64,000 bases of DNA, from the NCBI GenBank assembly GCA_009599575.1, contig VWND01000003.1, positions 1,688,001 to 1,752,000 of the forward strand, given 5' to 3'. The translations under genes were made by a program, and so were the position numbers. The notes beneath the pieces were generated by a model, which ran no database searches, was not told the DNA's origin, and saw nothing but the letters and a program-made list of their open reading frames with translations. Positions 47,330-59,031 of the stretch are shown here, piece by piece; within the stretch, counting starts at the first letter, position 1; each line of letters begins with the position of its first letter. The stretch is from Blumeriella jaapii. Lineage: Eukaryota; Ascomycota; Leotiomycetes; Helotiales; Drepanopezizaceae.

Positions 47330-49904
47330 GAGTGGCTTGCTTGCTTTGCTTCGGGTGTTGGGAGCGACGTTTGGGGGTCTGGGGTCCGAGAGCAAGAGCT
47401 GCGATCGAACAAGCCCTGGGCGCTGGGGGCCGGCGGCGTTCTTCTGTCTTTTTGTTCCTGGGCGTAGTGGGAGACTTGACCACTGTCTTGATCTGCGTCC
47501 CGAGTTGAGTTCGCTGAGGAGTTTGATAACATGGTGGTGCTTTATCAGACCCGATTGGCAGATGCAGTACACATGTACATACAGTACAGTACCACAATTT
47601 CTGGCTTGGTCCAAGCCTCTCTTTTTTGTTCAACCGAGAATCAACAACACAAGTGTCAGCCGCCACGTCTAGAACTGGGCTGTGAAAAGCACGAAGTGCA
47701 GAGAGGAATTCACCCAGCTGAAATGACCACTTCGCAATGAAAAGCCCACCGCGATGATGGTCGGGTTTAGCTTACTTCTTCAATCAAGCCAGCCTGTGTT
47801 GTGTCACTTCTCCAGCCGTCAACTTCGCCTCCTTCCGACGGATCCTATCAGCCTCTGCCACCACGAAACGAAACAAGTCTGCAAGCTCGAGACATCTCGA
47901 TGTCGTTGAAGCTGTCCCCCCCCCCCCCCCCGGTTTCGTTCCAGGCGTTCTCGATAGTGGATTCCGGACCGGGGAGGGAACGGTAGAGCCGATCCGTGAT
48001 GCTGCGTCACGCTTTAACCATCCATTCTGCGAACGATTCGGCACGTGACCCTTTTCAGAATCTGTGTCTAGACGTGTGTGTTGCGTGGGAACAATGATCT
48101 TGGTGTGATGAGGGTGACGACGGTGGAGAATAGCATGGAGACATCGGACGAATACGTGCGAGTGTGAATCAGCCAGAACAAGCGACGCATCTCGCCCCAG
48201 AGGGGCGGCGATGATGCTTGTTTTGCGGCGGGTACTGAAAAGAAGTCACTGGTACTCGACGGTAGGTACTGTACTTTACTTTACTTTGCCCATACGGTCA
48301 CGTTCAAGCCCCGTTGGTAGCCACCTACAGTACGATGGGCACCATCTGCCCTCTGGCCGTGTTCGCACAGTATATAAGATTGAAGCCTTTTCTATGCGTT
48401 TTTCCGGAGAGCAGACTTTCTTCATGGTAGGGTACGCATTCACTCATACCATGCCATACTATAGGTCCCTTACCATACCCCATCGCAATTTTGGGGCCTC
48501 TATCAATGCCATTGGCGCATACTGACTGTCTGGTTGTCAGGAGGGAGAGGATCGCGTGAAGTATGCTTGATATGTGATAGGCAGGTAGATGGACTGTACT
48601 TTCCATCTTGTGCGGACTCCGCGTGCGGGCCGTCACCTTGCGGGCCGTAATCTTCTTTCTTCTTTCTTTCCTCTTCTTCTTCTTTCTCTTCTCTTCTTCT
48701 TCTCTTCTTCGTCTCTTCTTCTTTCTTTCTTCTTCTTCTTCTTCTTCTAGTAACTTTCTTCTTTCTCTCTTCTTCTTCTTCTTCTTCTTTCTTCCTCTTC
48801 TTTTTTTCTCATTCTTCTTCTGTCTTCTTCTTCTTCTTCTCCTCTTCTTCATTCTTCTTTTCTTCTTTCTTCGATTTCTTCTTCTTCTCTTCTTCTTCTC
48901 TTCTTCTTCTTCTTCTTTCTTCTTCTCTTTTCTTCTTCTTCTTCTTTCTCTTCTTCTTCTTCTTCTCTTCTCTTCTCTCTCCCCTTCTCTCCCCCCTCTT
49001 CTCTCTTGGGCGCGCTAGTGTTGGACTACCATACCCGCAGAAGAGCAACGACTTAATGAAAGTCAGGCTAACGCCGCCCACCCACAAATATACACCCGCA
49101 CGAAGTACAAGGAGCAGCAATAGTGTCTCACCCCTCACATCTCAGCAGTAGCTGATGCATGCATCATCGCACTCACAACCCCACACGCTCATGGACCCCA
49201 GCGAACTTTGGTGTGTAGGAATTGCCGAATTGCCCTTGGAGACACAGATATCGGATAGGTAGCCATACCGAGACTCTCTCCCGGAGTCTGGATGGATAAT
49301 GCCACATTTGGGGGCTGGCTCATCTCTCTCAAACTGGCGAGTGGCTGGTGGGTAGGTAGGTAGATAGCTTTGAGTACCTTGGCGGGTGTTTGTTGGCGCT
49401 GGACATCGGGATTGGGAAGAGGTGACTGAGGTTACCGTGGAGAGATGGTGATTGTGGCCATGCATGGCCTTGCAGGGAAGACGTGAAGAGTAGAAACCTG
49501 ATATGGATCATTGCGGGAATTCCAATAAATAGGCGTTGTGGCTCGAACTCCGGTTTGTGTATGTTTTGCTCTTTGTTGAGGGGGAGGGGGGTGCCCTTTT
49601 GTCTTTCTTCGGGTGTGGTGCATGGCTAGCTACCTATCATGACGGGTTTCGAAGCCCTGCTAGTATTGAATGATCTCGGGCGGTTGTGATGAATATAGTT
49701 GGTGACCGTGGTGACAACTTTGGCGAATGGAGAATTGTGCTCCGTGTCTGAGGCCCTGAAGAGCAGCTTACGTTTTCCACATAAAACATACGTTGGGCTC
49801 TCGAAGCAGAAAGGATAGTGTGAATAGAAGACACATGAAGAAATATTAGGAATAAAAGATGTGAAAGGGGTATCATTGCAAACATGTGATACAATCTCCA
49901 AGAA
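47330..49904. other. Gene-free region with a long pyrimidine tract
   Basis: It contains TACTG/CAGTA clusters (about 47567-47591 and 48266-48278), a C-run (about 47917-47932), the CTT tract listed next, and TATATAA at about 48370 with no gene downstream that I can identify. A TGGTGGGTAGGTAG-type element occurs near 49347. No protein or RNA gene is supported. Confidence 0.5.
48651..49008 (+). repeat. CTT/CTTT polypyrimidine tract
   Basis: About 350 bases consist almost only of C and T, mostly CTT and CTTT units, with a handful of interruptions such as CGTCTC (about 48711) and CTAGTAAC (about 48749). The strand asymmetry is nearly complete, a configuration able to form intramolecular triplex DNA. 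It gives rise to meaningless Ser/Phe/Leu and Glu/Lys/Arg frames. Confidence 0.95.
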
Positions 49905-50665
49905 CTACCATCCGTATCTGCTACTCGCTTCAGCCCGATTGCTCTTCCCCGCTGCAAAGCTCTCCTCCAGCGCCTCCTTCTGGCTCTGCGCCGCGTTGAC
50001 GAGCTGCTTCAAACTATGCTTGCCGGGCGCAATGGCTCTGACGGGGTTGTGCATGACCTGCTCGCCACTGGCGCGCAGCTCTTCATTATGCAGGTATTCC
50101 TGGTCCGTGTTGAAGTTGATAACCTTGGTCGCTGATTGCGTCCCGCGACCTCCCTTCTGCCTCCCAAATAACTGTCTGCGCTCGGCGGCTGAGAGTTTGA
50201 GATCACCAGCTATGTCGTCGAGGGACTGGGAGATGGGCGGAGTCGGGACCGCGGGCAAGGCGAAGTGTTGCGAGGAGTTGGGCGTGTACTCTTCGAAGGA
50301 GGGTTCCTGGCTGAACGAGGCGAGCTCGTCATCCCCTGCTTCTTCGACCTCGAGCATCATAGATTGGTACTCTCCTGTAGATGCCGGCGTAGAGACATCC
50401 GCTTCCGGCGCTGACATGGAAAACAGTGACACTTTCTGCCTCTTGGCGGGTTGTTCGTCCTTCGGTTGAGGGGTAGTTGGTGTGGCTACCACAGGGTTGA
50501 GGGCGGAAGCTGTAGGTTGCTTCTTTTTTTTCGTCGGCTTCCTCGAGACGGATAACGGCTTGAACTGTAGTGGTTTGCCAACTAACTTCATTTCCTCTGC
50601 CGGCTTCTGCTCTCCTTCATTTGCAGATACAGGCTCTTCGGCCTTCTCCTGGACAAGCTCGCTCC

Positions 50666-50697
<32 letters not shown>

Positions 50698-51053
50698 TCT
50701 CTACTGAAACCCGGCGCGGCTCCAGTCTTCAGGTTAATGCCCGGACCCAGACCCTTCTTCGCCGCGCTGGCTCCGCCCAGTGCCGCGGTCGTCTGGCCTG
50801 CTCGTTTGGGCGCCGGTAGGAACGAGTTGAAGCCGCTGAATGCGCCGCCTCCGGTCTTTGCGCGTTTGATGGGGGGCTCATCGGTCTTCTCGTCGGTCTT
50901 GAGGGCGGCTTGTGGCAAGGAGACTCTGATTTTGCCTGGGTTCGAGCGGTCCACCACTTTTTGGAATGCTGGTTTGGAGGAAGGTGGTGCCGTCTTGCTG
51001 GGAGTTGCTTCGACGTCCGAAGTATCGGAATCGGAATAGTCGACGAGGCCCAT
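49905..51053 (-). CDS. PRCC-domain nuclear protein
   Basis: Intronless gene of 382 residues. The start MGLVDYSDSDTSD is the canonical head of this family, so the longer in-frame extension to 51170 is rejected. The N-terminal two thirds are disordered, with nuclear-type basic patches (PPIKRAKTG, SRKPTKKKKQ) and an EPEPEPEPEP run. The conserved C-terminal PRCC region (about 310-382) reads KVINFNTDQEYLHNEELRA, QVMHNPVRAIAPGKHSLKQL and ends SNRAEASSRYGW. Human PRCC is a nuclear, splicing-associated protein that interacts with MAD2B; the fungal role is inferred to be nuclear. It shares a 274-base divergent promoter with the TORC2 gene. Confidence 0.9.
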
Positions 51054-51327
51054 GCTATACTTGTTTGCCCGCTTGCTTGCGGTTGGTGATGTTGGTGATG
51101 TTGGTGATATGGATTTGGTGGATCGCGTTGCGCGGGAAGACGGATGGTGCCAAGTACGAGGGGCACGCACTAGTACAGTACAGTACAGAGGCTACTGCCC
51201 AGCTTCACAAGGCTGAGCAAAACCATCTACACCCATTCTCCCACTTGATGCTGATTCTCGGACCAGCTCAGATTGTCTTTCTCAGCTGGACGTGCACTCA
51301 ACCGTCTGATCTTCTCCGCCTGGCGCG
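51054..51327. promoter_or_regulatory. Shared divergent promoter of the PRCC and SIN1 genes
   Basis: Only 274 bases separate the two start codons, so promoter elements of both genes must overlap here. A CAGTA run (GTACAGTACAGTACAG, about 51172-51188) lies near the middle, and a short GGTGATGTT direct repeat lies at about 51084-51110. Confidence 0.6.
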
Positions 51328-53855
51328 ATGTCCATCCTTCAAGTGGAAGAGTACGTTTCCGTGAAAGCGCTGTGGGCTTCGTTAACAAACATGCAGTCTG
51401 GTTTCTTACCAATTGAGGACAAACTATCTGGATACGATATCTGATGGCGTTGGCGAGCGTCTGATCACTATCAACGATGCCTTTCTCAACACGGCTGGGT
51501 TCAAAGCTGCTGGCTGGCGAGCGAACCCAGCGAACATAAAGCGAACCCACTCCCCGCCTATCCCCACGGCGATCGCAGCAGAATACTTCCAGGCACCTCC
51601 TAGGACTGCATTAGCTCATGGTGGGCTCGAAGACGATATAGACGAAGGAGGGCTGGTGACTGGAGGCGGGGTAGACACGGTTGGGCCTGGCATAGCTACG
51701 AAGAGACGACGGAGACGAGAGCAGATGGAGGAAGAAGACAGTAGTGATCTGAGTGATGACAGCGATGATGATGGAGATCAACGAGCTGCGCAGCAAATCA
51801 AGTTTTCGAAGATGCCGATCCGGAATCGTTCAGGCTCCTCTCCTCTTCGCGGCTCAAACCTACGGCAGTCGTCAACAGTCTCATCACCTACTCGGGGCTC
51901 AACAGGACAGACAAGACGGGGCTCCCAATCTGCCCTGGAAGCTGTGAAGGAGCGGGCTAGGAGGGATACTGTGACAAGCAGTGAAATGTCATCTGAATGC
52001 GACTTCGACGCTTCAGCATTCCAGAGACACAGAGATGCTGCTCGGAACGCTACCAAGGCTAGTAAGGTATTGTTACCACAAGCTTCGGATCCAAATGTGG
52101 GTGTAAAGAGGCAGCAAAGTGATCTGCTTGAGGAGGAAGAGGAAGACTCCGATGCCACCGCCTCGGACATGGACTCCGACTATGCCGGCAGTATCGACTC
52201 TGCTTCTCTCCTCGATGATGACCATGGGTCTGTGAATGGCTCGCCAACAGGACAAATCGTTGGCACCATACCGAGAGGGCTGCAACGAGCTCCAACGCTG
52301 AAGTCAAAACCCGCGCCTCCAGTACTTCAAGCACTTCCGCCTCCAAGGCCTATTAGTATCATCCAACCAAAGAGCCTTCTTTCGGCCGCTATCAAAGCGA
52401 AGCGGACTAAGGCTTCGGCGCCATTTGAATCATTTGCATCGCTCTCAGGACAGGGAGAGCCGAATCCTTTGTATCTACGCATATGGGCGCCTTTTGCAAC
52501 ATCTACCTCCAAGCCGTTTGAGGTTCTCATCCGGAGGAGCGTTCATGAAAATGAAGCCAATGATCGACCGGTTGCCGTTGCGGATCTTATCGGACTGAGT
52601 CTGTGGAGATATACGGAAGAAAAATTGGAGCCCGCGATCCCCGCCGAGAAACTGAATGTCAACCGTTGGACTCTGCGCATGGTAGAGGATGAGGAGGTCG
52701 ACTACGATTTCCCTGCGTTGGAGCGCGGGAAGCCCATTGTCGCATTTACTACGGCCAACAATCGAGCTGCTAGATCAAGATCCAATTCTAAGCCGTTCGA
52801 CGAATTCGCCTTGGTAGAAGCCACCGACGAGCAATTCTTGGAGAATCAGAGCATCACTCCTCAATTCAAACAGGAAGCTGTTGCATCCTCAGGTGATGAC
52901 GACTTCATACCCAGCAAAACCCCTTCGCTACCATCAACGCCTTTTGCGGGAACTCAGCCTCGACAAAATCCACTATTGACTACCATGTCTGCTCTGCGAC
53001 AGAATGTCACGCTTGCTGACTCTCCTGGGATCGGAACGGCAACGACGCCGTCTACGAGGAATAGCGTTAAAAAGCTTCTTCGGGTGCACATGCACTCAGC
53101 GGATGTTGTTCCGGGTCAAATGATAACACTGGATGTCACGACTGACACGTACCTGGCTGATGTCCTCGATGTGATCTGCAAGAAGCGACAGCTTGACAAA
53201 GCCAACCACGTTCTCAAGTTGACCGGTTCTGGTACTGTAGTGCTCCTGGACCGGACCGTTGAGTCTATCGGAAACCGTACAGATCTTGACCTATATCGCC
53301 GTCGTTTTGCCACAGATGGGCCTCTGACGATGTCTGGGTCTCCCAGCAGCAGCTCACCTAAGATTCCGATGCTATCAGAACGCCCAAGCTTTCAAAAGCT
53401 CAGAAAGGGGCCGATGCTAGGCCTACATCCTCTTGCCCAAGAAGCTATCAAGCAGGATGAAGTAGGCAGTGCTAACTACCGAAAATATACGGTCTGGCGC
53501 AAGCAGCCCATGCGATTCGTAGGCTTGAACGAGAGAATATTAGCGATCGATGGCGAGTATTTGCACATCATGCCAACGTCAACAGGTAAAACCATGTTCG
53601 AGGGGCAGGGCAAGACAACGACAGTCCATTTTAGCAAAGTTGTCGGGTGCAAAGTTACAAGAAGGCACCCTACCAATTTCAAGGTATGCCCTGGTGAGAT
53701 TGATTGGGAGATAGAGGTTCTAATCAGTTGCCTAGATCGTGATTTACAAAACCACCGAGACCAAGCGATATGATTTTGAGGCTAAGAGTGCCGACGAAGC
53801 AGCAGAGATCGTGTTCGAGATCAAAAAAGGCATTTCGCCATACCACAACGTATGA
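51328..53855 (+). CDS. SIN1: TORC2 subunit Avo1/Sin1
   Basis: Three exons (51328-51350, 51397-53683, 53736-53855) give 809 residues. The tiny first exon encodes MSILQVE, and the phase-2 join creates the family N-terminus EDLVSYQLRTNYLDTISDGV. A long disordered acidic/Ser-rich region follows. The CRIM domain, which recruits kinase substrates to TORC2, covers about 345-480 (NPLYLRIWAPFATSTSKPFE, DDFPAL-like VDYDFPALERGKPI). A Ras-binding-like domain spans about 568-640 (YLADVLDVICKKRQLDKANH). The C-terminal PH domain spans about 695-809 (YRKYTVWRKQPMRFVGLNER ... ISPYHNV). The protein acts at the plasma membrane in TORC2-Ypk/Akt signalling. Introns have good donors and a GTTAAC branch. Confidence 0.95.
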
Positions 53856-55367
53856 AGCCATGCTCTCTTGAAGACGCGCGTTTGCGCAGTAGTGTGGCAT
53901 CGCACGAATTGCGAGACAAGGCTCCAGGCTGGTCTCACAGCGTGGTGCAAACTCCTCCGTACTTGGTTCGACGCCGTCGTTTTCGGATGTGTCAACGAAT
54001 CGCGTCAGCATGCCCTAATCGTTTGTTTTTTGCTTGTTTGTGCCTTGTCGTGGCTAGAAGCGCCAGTACCTGCAGAAATCCCGCATCCAGAACCCGAATT
54101 GCGCATCAATCCTCTCGATGCCAACACGACGTCGGGGGCGCAGTGAAGCTCAGACGTAATAAATTCATAAGCTTCGTGCGGCTCTATACGTCAACAAGGC
54201 TCAGGCTCATCTAAGCTCTGACTATCATCGTGTTTCTGCAACAGCCTTCAGTCCGCAGACCTCGCAGTGCCCCAGACCCTGTGGCTCGGCGATGATGACC
54301 ACATCATCCGCCAGTAAGTCCCGTTATCTCGTCCGCTGGATCCGTTCAGCAGACAACTTGAGGACTGGCGAGGACAACGACAGCATGTTCTGCCGCCTGG
54401 ATCAGGGACTTTTCTGTTGAAATTATGGTGAAGCACGCTAGGTCCTAGTAATCAGGGGATCGGAGGCCAGCCCTTTCTGGCAGAGCTGCGCCTGTTCTCT
54501 TCAAAAGAAAATGACATTTTTGCCGCGTTTCGCACTTTTGCTGTGCCGAAAAGGGGTGATCTCCGGTCTCCCGATCAAAGCATGGGCAAACAACCAAGAC
54601 TGGGTGCCGGCCCTTGATCAACGCCAGTGGCGATCCATGCACGAATGCTTAGCTCGACCTACCAAATACACTGAATCATCTAGATCCAATTGAAATAATG
54701 GAACCTCAAACCTGATGCCGTTGCGACTATGCCTGTTAAGGTGGGAACGTGTTCCTTTTGCAGGTTTCGAGATACATTTGTACGACCATGGCTCGACGCC
54801 ACAACTTACACCGGTAAATTGCAGTGCACAATTCGATGCAACGAGCAACCGGGTCCAGATTTCTTTGTCAGTTCTGCCCTCGGTCTCCGTCATCCTTTGA
54901 TTTCCTTGCAAGAGCTTCTGCTCACGCTTCCACCAAAGAACGAGTCTTACAATTGCATGTAAGAATGAGCTTCCAGATCTATAATTAGGCTTGTGAGCTG
55001 AGCACTGTAGCTGCTAGTAGCAACCGTTTGCCTACATCTCGCCAAAAACATGATACACGCAGCCGTCCAGTAGCGTATGGCGTTTTGACGAGTTGCCGTG
55101 CTTGGTTTGGGTAGCACGGTCTGAGCCAGCATTAAATTGGAATTTTTCTCTGAAGCAACCATCCACGGACTACATGATAGTGACGTATAGATGGGTCGAG
55201 CATTGCCCCGAATTCTTAGTCTGTGGAATTGTTGGGGTGTGTTTACCGGCCTAGTGGGACAGGCTGGTATATAATCGGTGGCTCCCAGAGATTTGTTTCT
55301 CATTCTCCAATCATTGCAACCGACATCCATCCAATCTACGTATTCACCGCCAACACAAGTCTTCAAC
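53856..55367. other. Intergenic region, AT-richer
   Basis: No gene is supported; overlapping short frames lack motifs. The last 100 bases form the promoter of the next gene and include TATATAA at 55268. Confidence 0.5.
55268..55274 (+). promoter_or_regulatory. TATA box
   Basis: TATATAA lies 94 bases before the start codon at 55368, a classical position for a strongly expressed small secreted-protein gene. Confidence 0.5.
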
Positions 55368-55891
55368 ATGCAATTCAAAAATACCATCGTCCTGGCTCTT
55401 GCCGCAGCCGTCTCCGTAAGTTTTTTCTGCCGCAACTTGAAAACAGTCTTCTGACGGCCCATCAGGGGCAAGGTGTCCTTCCTTCCATCACTTCAGACAT
55501 TGCAGGTGCAATTAGCACTTTAACAAGTGCTCCTGGAGCGATCGCCACCTCTCTCGGAGGCGCTCTGTCTTCCGATTTCAGCTCCCTCGCCAGTTCCCTC
55601 TCCAGCGCCCAGTCCTCAGTCCACGCTTCCCTCTCTTCAGAGCTCTCCTCCCGCACAGCTACCATCACCGGAACCGGCTCGTCAGCATCCTCTGCCATCG
55701 CCTCGCTCTCCTCGTCCGTCAGATCCCGCCAGTCCTCCATCGGCAGCTCCATCAGCTCGCGCATCTCAAGCGCCAGATCGAGCGCCGAGTCGGCGACCAG
55801 CACCAGCACTGCCGGTGCTGCGTACCAGACTGCCGCTATGGGACTGGGCGCTCTCTTCGGTGGTGCTGCGCTCTTCGCTGCCAATATCTAA
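55368..55891 (+). CDS. Small Ser/Ala-rich GPI-type surface protein
   Basis: Two exons (55368-55415, 55466-55891) give 157 residues. A signal peptide (MQFKNTIVLALAAAVS) ends close to the splice site. The mature protein is about one-third serine with repeated SSLSSAQSS, SSELSSR and SSISSRISS blocks. The C-terminus is hydrophobic (AAMGLGALFGGAALFAANI) and fits a GPI-attachment signal. It has no cysteines and no enzymatic motif, so it is probably a heavily O-glycosylated wall or surface protein. The GTAAGT donor and ATCAG acceptor restore the frame cleanly; the same second-exon frame also runs upstream without a plausible start. Confidence 0.85.
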
Positions 55892-58235
55892 GGGGTTGTT
55901 CGCCTTCATATGTGGTTAGCATGGGTCTAATGATGATGGGTCTAATACGTGAATACAAATGTGTGGAATCGAAAAGCAACGCACCGGGTGCGGGGACCGA
56001 GCCAATGTAATAGTAGATACCATAATTTGGAGTCTTCACGTATAGGCGTGCAATCGATGGCTTCGTTTGCTTTTCGCCCAAGACATGGCAAGTTTAGTCT
56101 TTTTTGCGGAATGCCTGAATGATGTGTCACTCGAGATTTTCTTCGGTGACGCGTCTTGTTTCTTAGGAAACGTGTGACTCCACTTCTCTTTTAATTCATT
56201 CTTCTTCTCATCGGCCTCGTCACTTTCCTGTCAGAATGTTACCTGAAACTGAGATGGTAGTATAAGTGAGATCTTCCGTTCCTCAGTTCTCGGCGTGTTG
56301 GGTGGCGTCGGGAAAAAATACAAAGGGAGATTTCGTTTGAGTGAAATTTGATTTCACGTACATGACGGCGCGGGAAGTACGAGACTTACTGTATTTACAG
56401 ATAGACGACAGCACAGTTACGTGGCTACCTGTCTCCAACTACGTCGCTCAAGTCAGTCCTTTTGTAGCTGCCTGGATATAGCTCTCGTTCTTTAGTTTCT
56501 TTTTCTCTTCATAATTGACTTTTCGTACGGCGACTTACCGGATTAAGGACGCCTTGTCCACAGTGTGCACACCCTGAACAGATAAGATCACATGGGATGG
56601 TGTGGTGTAGCCTCAAGTTATGTTTGCATAGTGTGCGAGCTAACAGCATGTGACGCGTAGTCGAGACATTAACAAACGTCTCTTCACGAAATGTGGAAAC
56701 CGGTGGAGGAATTCTTGTTAATAGCCATGAGCCAGTGTACTCTGCTTCCTGTCCAGAAAAGTAGTAAGATGTCATCGTTGCTTCCTTTTAATTCTCTCCT
56801 CGCGAATATGCTGGGCCATTTTCTTTCCTCCTCGAGCGCGCTATGAGTTATGCGAGGCATTTGAGGTGGGATGATGAAGTTGTAAGTCACCGCAGAGTGA
56901 GTTAGCTGCGCCTTGCTGGAATCCGGATATGTGGAGCCTCGGTTTTCCTAAATATTAGGGTTATTTTAGGTTGATTACGGACTTGTTTGTTATTTTGTTG
57001 AAGATTTCTTGCCTAGGTGGTACTGTATGATAATGCTTCCTGTTGAATTGTCTTTTAAGCCAGGATTCTCGTGAGGTAAGGCAAGTGTCTCGTGTCTCCG
57101 AGCAAAGTATGGTACCAGAGTAGAGATGTAAGCCAAGCCTGTGCTTGTTGGCCGCTTTCATTTCTGGTTTGTACTGCCGGAAGGAATACTCGCACAAGAA
57201 TGAATGCATTTTCCGCCACACTTCTTGCATTTCCCCAACGTATTGACATGACTTGTTGATTTTTGAGGTGGTGGCGGCGATACGACCCAAGCCTCATGGT
57301 TCTGGTTATTGCTCTGATTTCCTGGATTGCTGCTGGTGGGAATCTTGAAAGTTGGACGGGGTAAATGTATGTCACCCTGGCTGGCATGCGCAGCTGACAG
57401 TGCTGGCGGAGGAGGGGGAGGGCCCGACTAAGCGAGCGTATTTCAAAACATCGGCTGTCCGGATCGGGTCGGGCTGGGCTGCAATGCCCATACAGGCCAG
57501 GCCTCGCCCACACCACGAATAAAAGGGCAGAACAAAGGGACACGACAGCAAGCGAGCATATGTCCCGCGGCCTAGATCTTGGAAGCCTTGATGGCTTTTG
57601 GAAGGGTATGGGGATACGGCATTACATTTGCTAGATTACTTGTCCTTTGTCTCCTCTAACCAGCAGATTGACTGGTCGGGCTGGTTGCGGTGGTGATCCG
57701 GGCCGGCCGATTTCGCAATTTTCTTTGTGGTGGCTGAGGCAGAGAGAAATGAAAAGTACGTCGTGTCTGTTGCATTTGTTCTCTTTCTGTCGTACCTCGA
57801 AACAATGTTGAGCTTGAATTCAATACGTTTGAATTTAATACTTCATTATCATAACAACCGAGCCTCAAAGCTAGAAGCCGTTCCCAGCTCAATGGAATGC
57901 CTTTGAGATGACAGCCCTATGAGAGTTGGAGTCACGAGCTAAGCATCCCTGAAAGCGACTGTTCATGACGAAGCTGGGTCTTTCTGGGGTTGATAAGCGT
58001 ACTGTCAAATCCCGGAGGTTCTCAATGATCTTTTTTACAATCAGTACTACATGATCGAATTGCCAAATTGATTGCTAGGTGTTGATTAAGATCCACCAAC
58101 CGCGACTGTGTTTCCTTCGGAGCTAACGACTAGACCTATTTTTATACCCATATCAGAGTTTCGGAGCCCTCGGAAGGCTTGAATCAGACATTGACCGGTA
58201 CATATCATACATTTCACGGCACTTAGAAGCTCAAT
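55892..58235. other. AT-richer intergenic region without supported genes
   Basis: Several short minus-strand frames (for example 57055-57543) lack motifs. No repeat or RNA gene was recognised. Confidence 0.5.
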
Positions 58236-59031
58236 ATGTTGACGCTCATAAGCGCCACGCCCTCGCCCTACGCGCGCAAGAACCGCATCGCGCTCCTCGA
58301 GAAAGGCATCCCCTTCGAGCTCAAGACTGAGATTCCATGGGAGAGCGCCACGGAGACCCCCAAGTACAACCCGCTCGAGAAGCTGCCCATCTTGATATTC
58401 GACGATGGCCGCGCCCCGATTTATGAGTCGTGGTACATTCAGGAGTACATCGTCCAGAAGTACCGCGACCAAGGTCCTGCTCTGATGCCGGAGGCGCTGG
58501 ATGACCAGCTTCTGGCGCGCCAGATCCAGGTCCTGGCTGATGGGGCGTGCGATGCGATGGCGCTTGTGTTTTTCGAGATGGCGAGGGGGGATCGAAAGAG
58601 TGAGGAGTGGATGGCGAGGCAGTATCGCAAGATCAATGGTGTTTTAAATGCTATGGATGACAGTAGGTGCCATTTTTCTATTCCATCACATCAACAATCT
58701 AATATTTTCAATACTCACTAAAGAATTCCTGGAATGGAGTCTCCAAGACAGCCGTGGGTTTTCACCATGTATAAAACTCAGGGCTAACTTTGATCAAGTG
58801 GTGAGGAAGAATGGCTCTGACAAGTTCTTGGTGTGTGGTGATTTCTCGATTGCGGACATTGCGCTGGGCGCGATGCTGGGAAGCATGAATATGGTGGAGA
58901 TGAAGTTCGGGATAGTACAGTTTCGGGACAAGTATCCGGAGCTGAGGAAGTACTGGGAGATGCTAGAGGGTAGGGCGAGCTTCATGAAAACGCAGCCTGA
59001 GATGTTTGCGTTAACGGAGAAGGTTGTCTGA
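58236..59031 (+). CDS. Glutathione S-transferase
   Basis: Two exons (58236-58662, 58799-59031) give 219 residues, a normal cytosolic GST length. The thioredoxin-like domain starts MLTLISATPSPYARKNRIAL and contains the cis-proline block NPLEKLPILIFDDG and the glutathione-contacting IYESWYIQEYI. The helical C-domain has the folding motif FLVCGDFSIADIALGAMLG. Expected activity: conjugation of glutathione to electrophiles or a related thiol transfer. The intron shows a GTAGGT donor and a GGCTAAC branch followed ten bases later by the CAAG acceptor. Without its removal the frame ends early at 58721. No genomic partner suggests a specific substrate. Confidence 0.9.

Noticed and set aside
51054..51170. 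Upstream extension of the PRCC-protein frame
   Set aside because: It encodes Ser/Thr/Pro repeats, while the family starts at MGLVDYSDSD; the extension would also cover most of the shared promoter.
57055..57543. 162-codon minus-strand frame
   Set aside because: Arg/Cys/Pro-rich with no domain pattern and no promoter or splice context.
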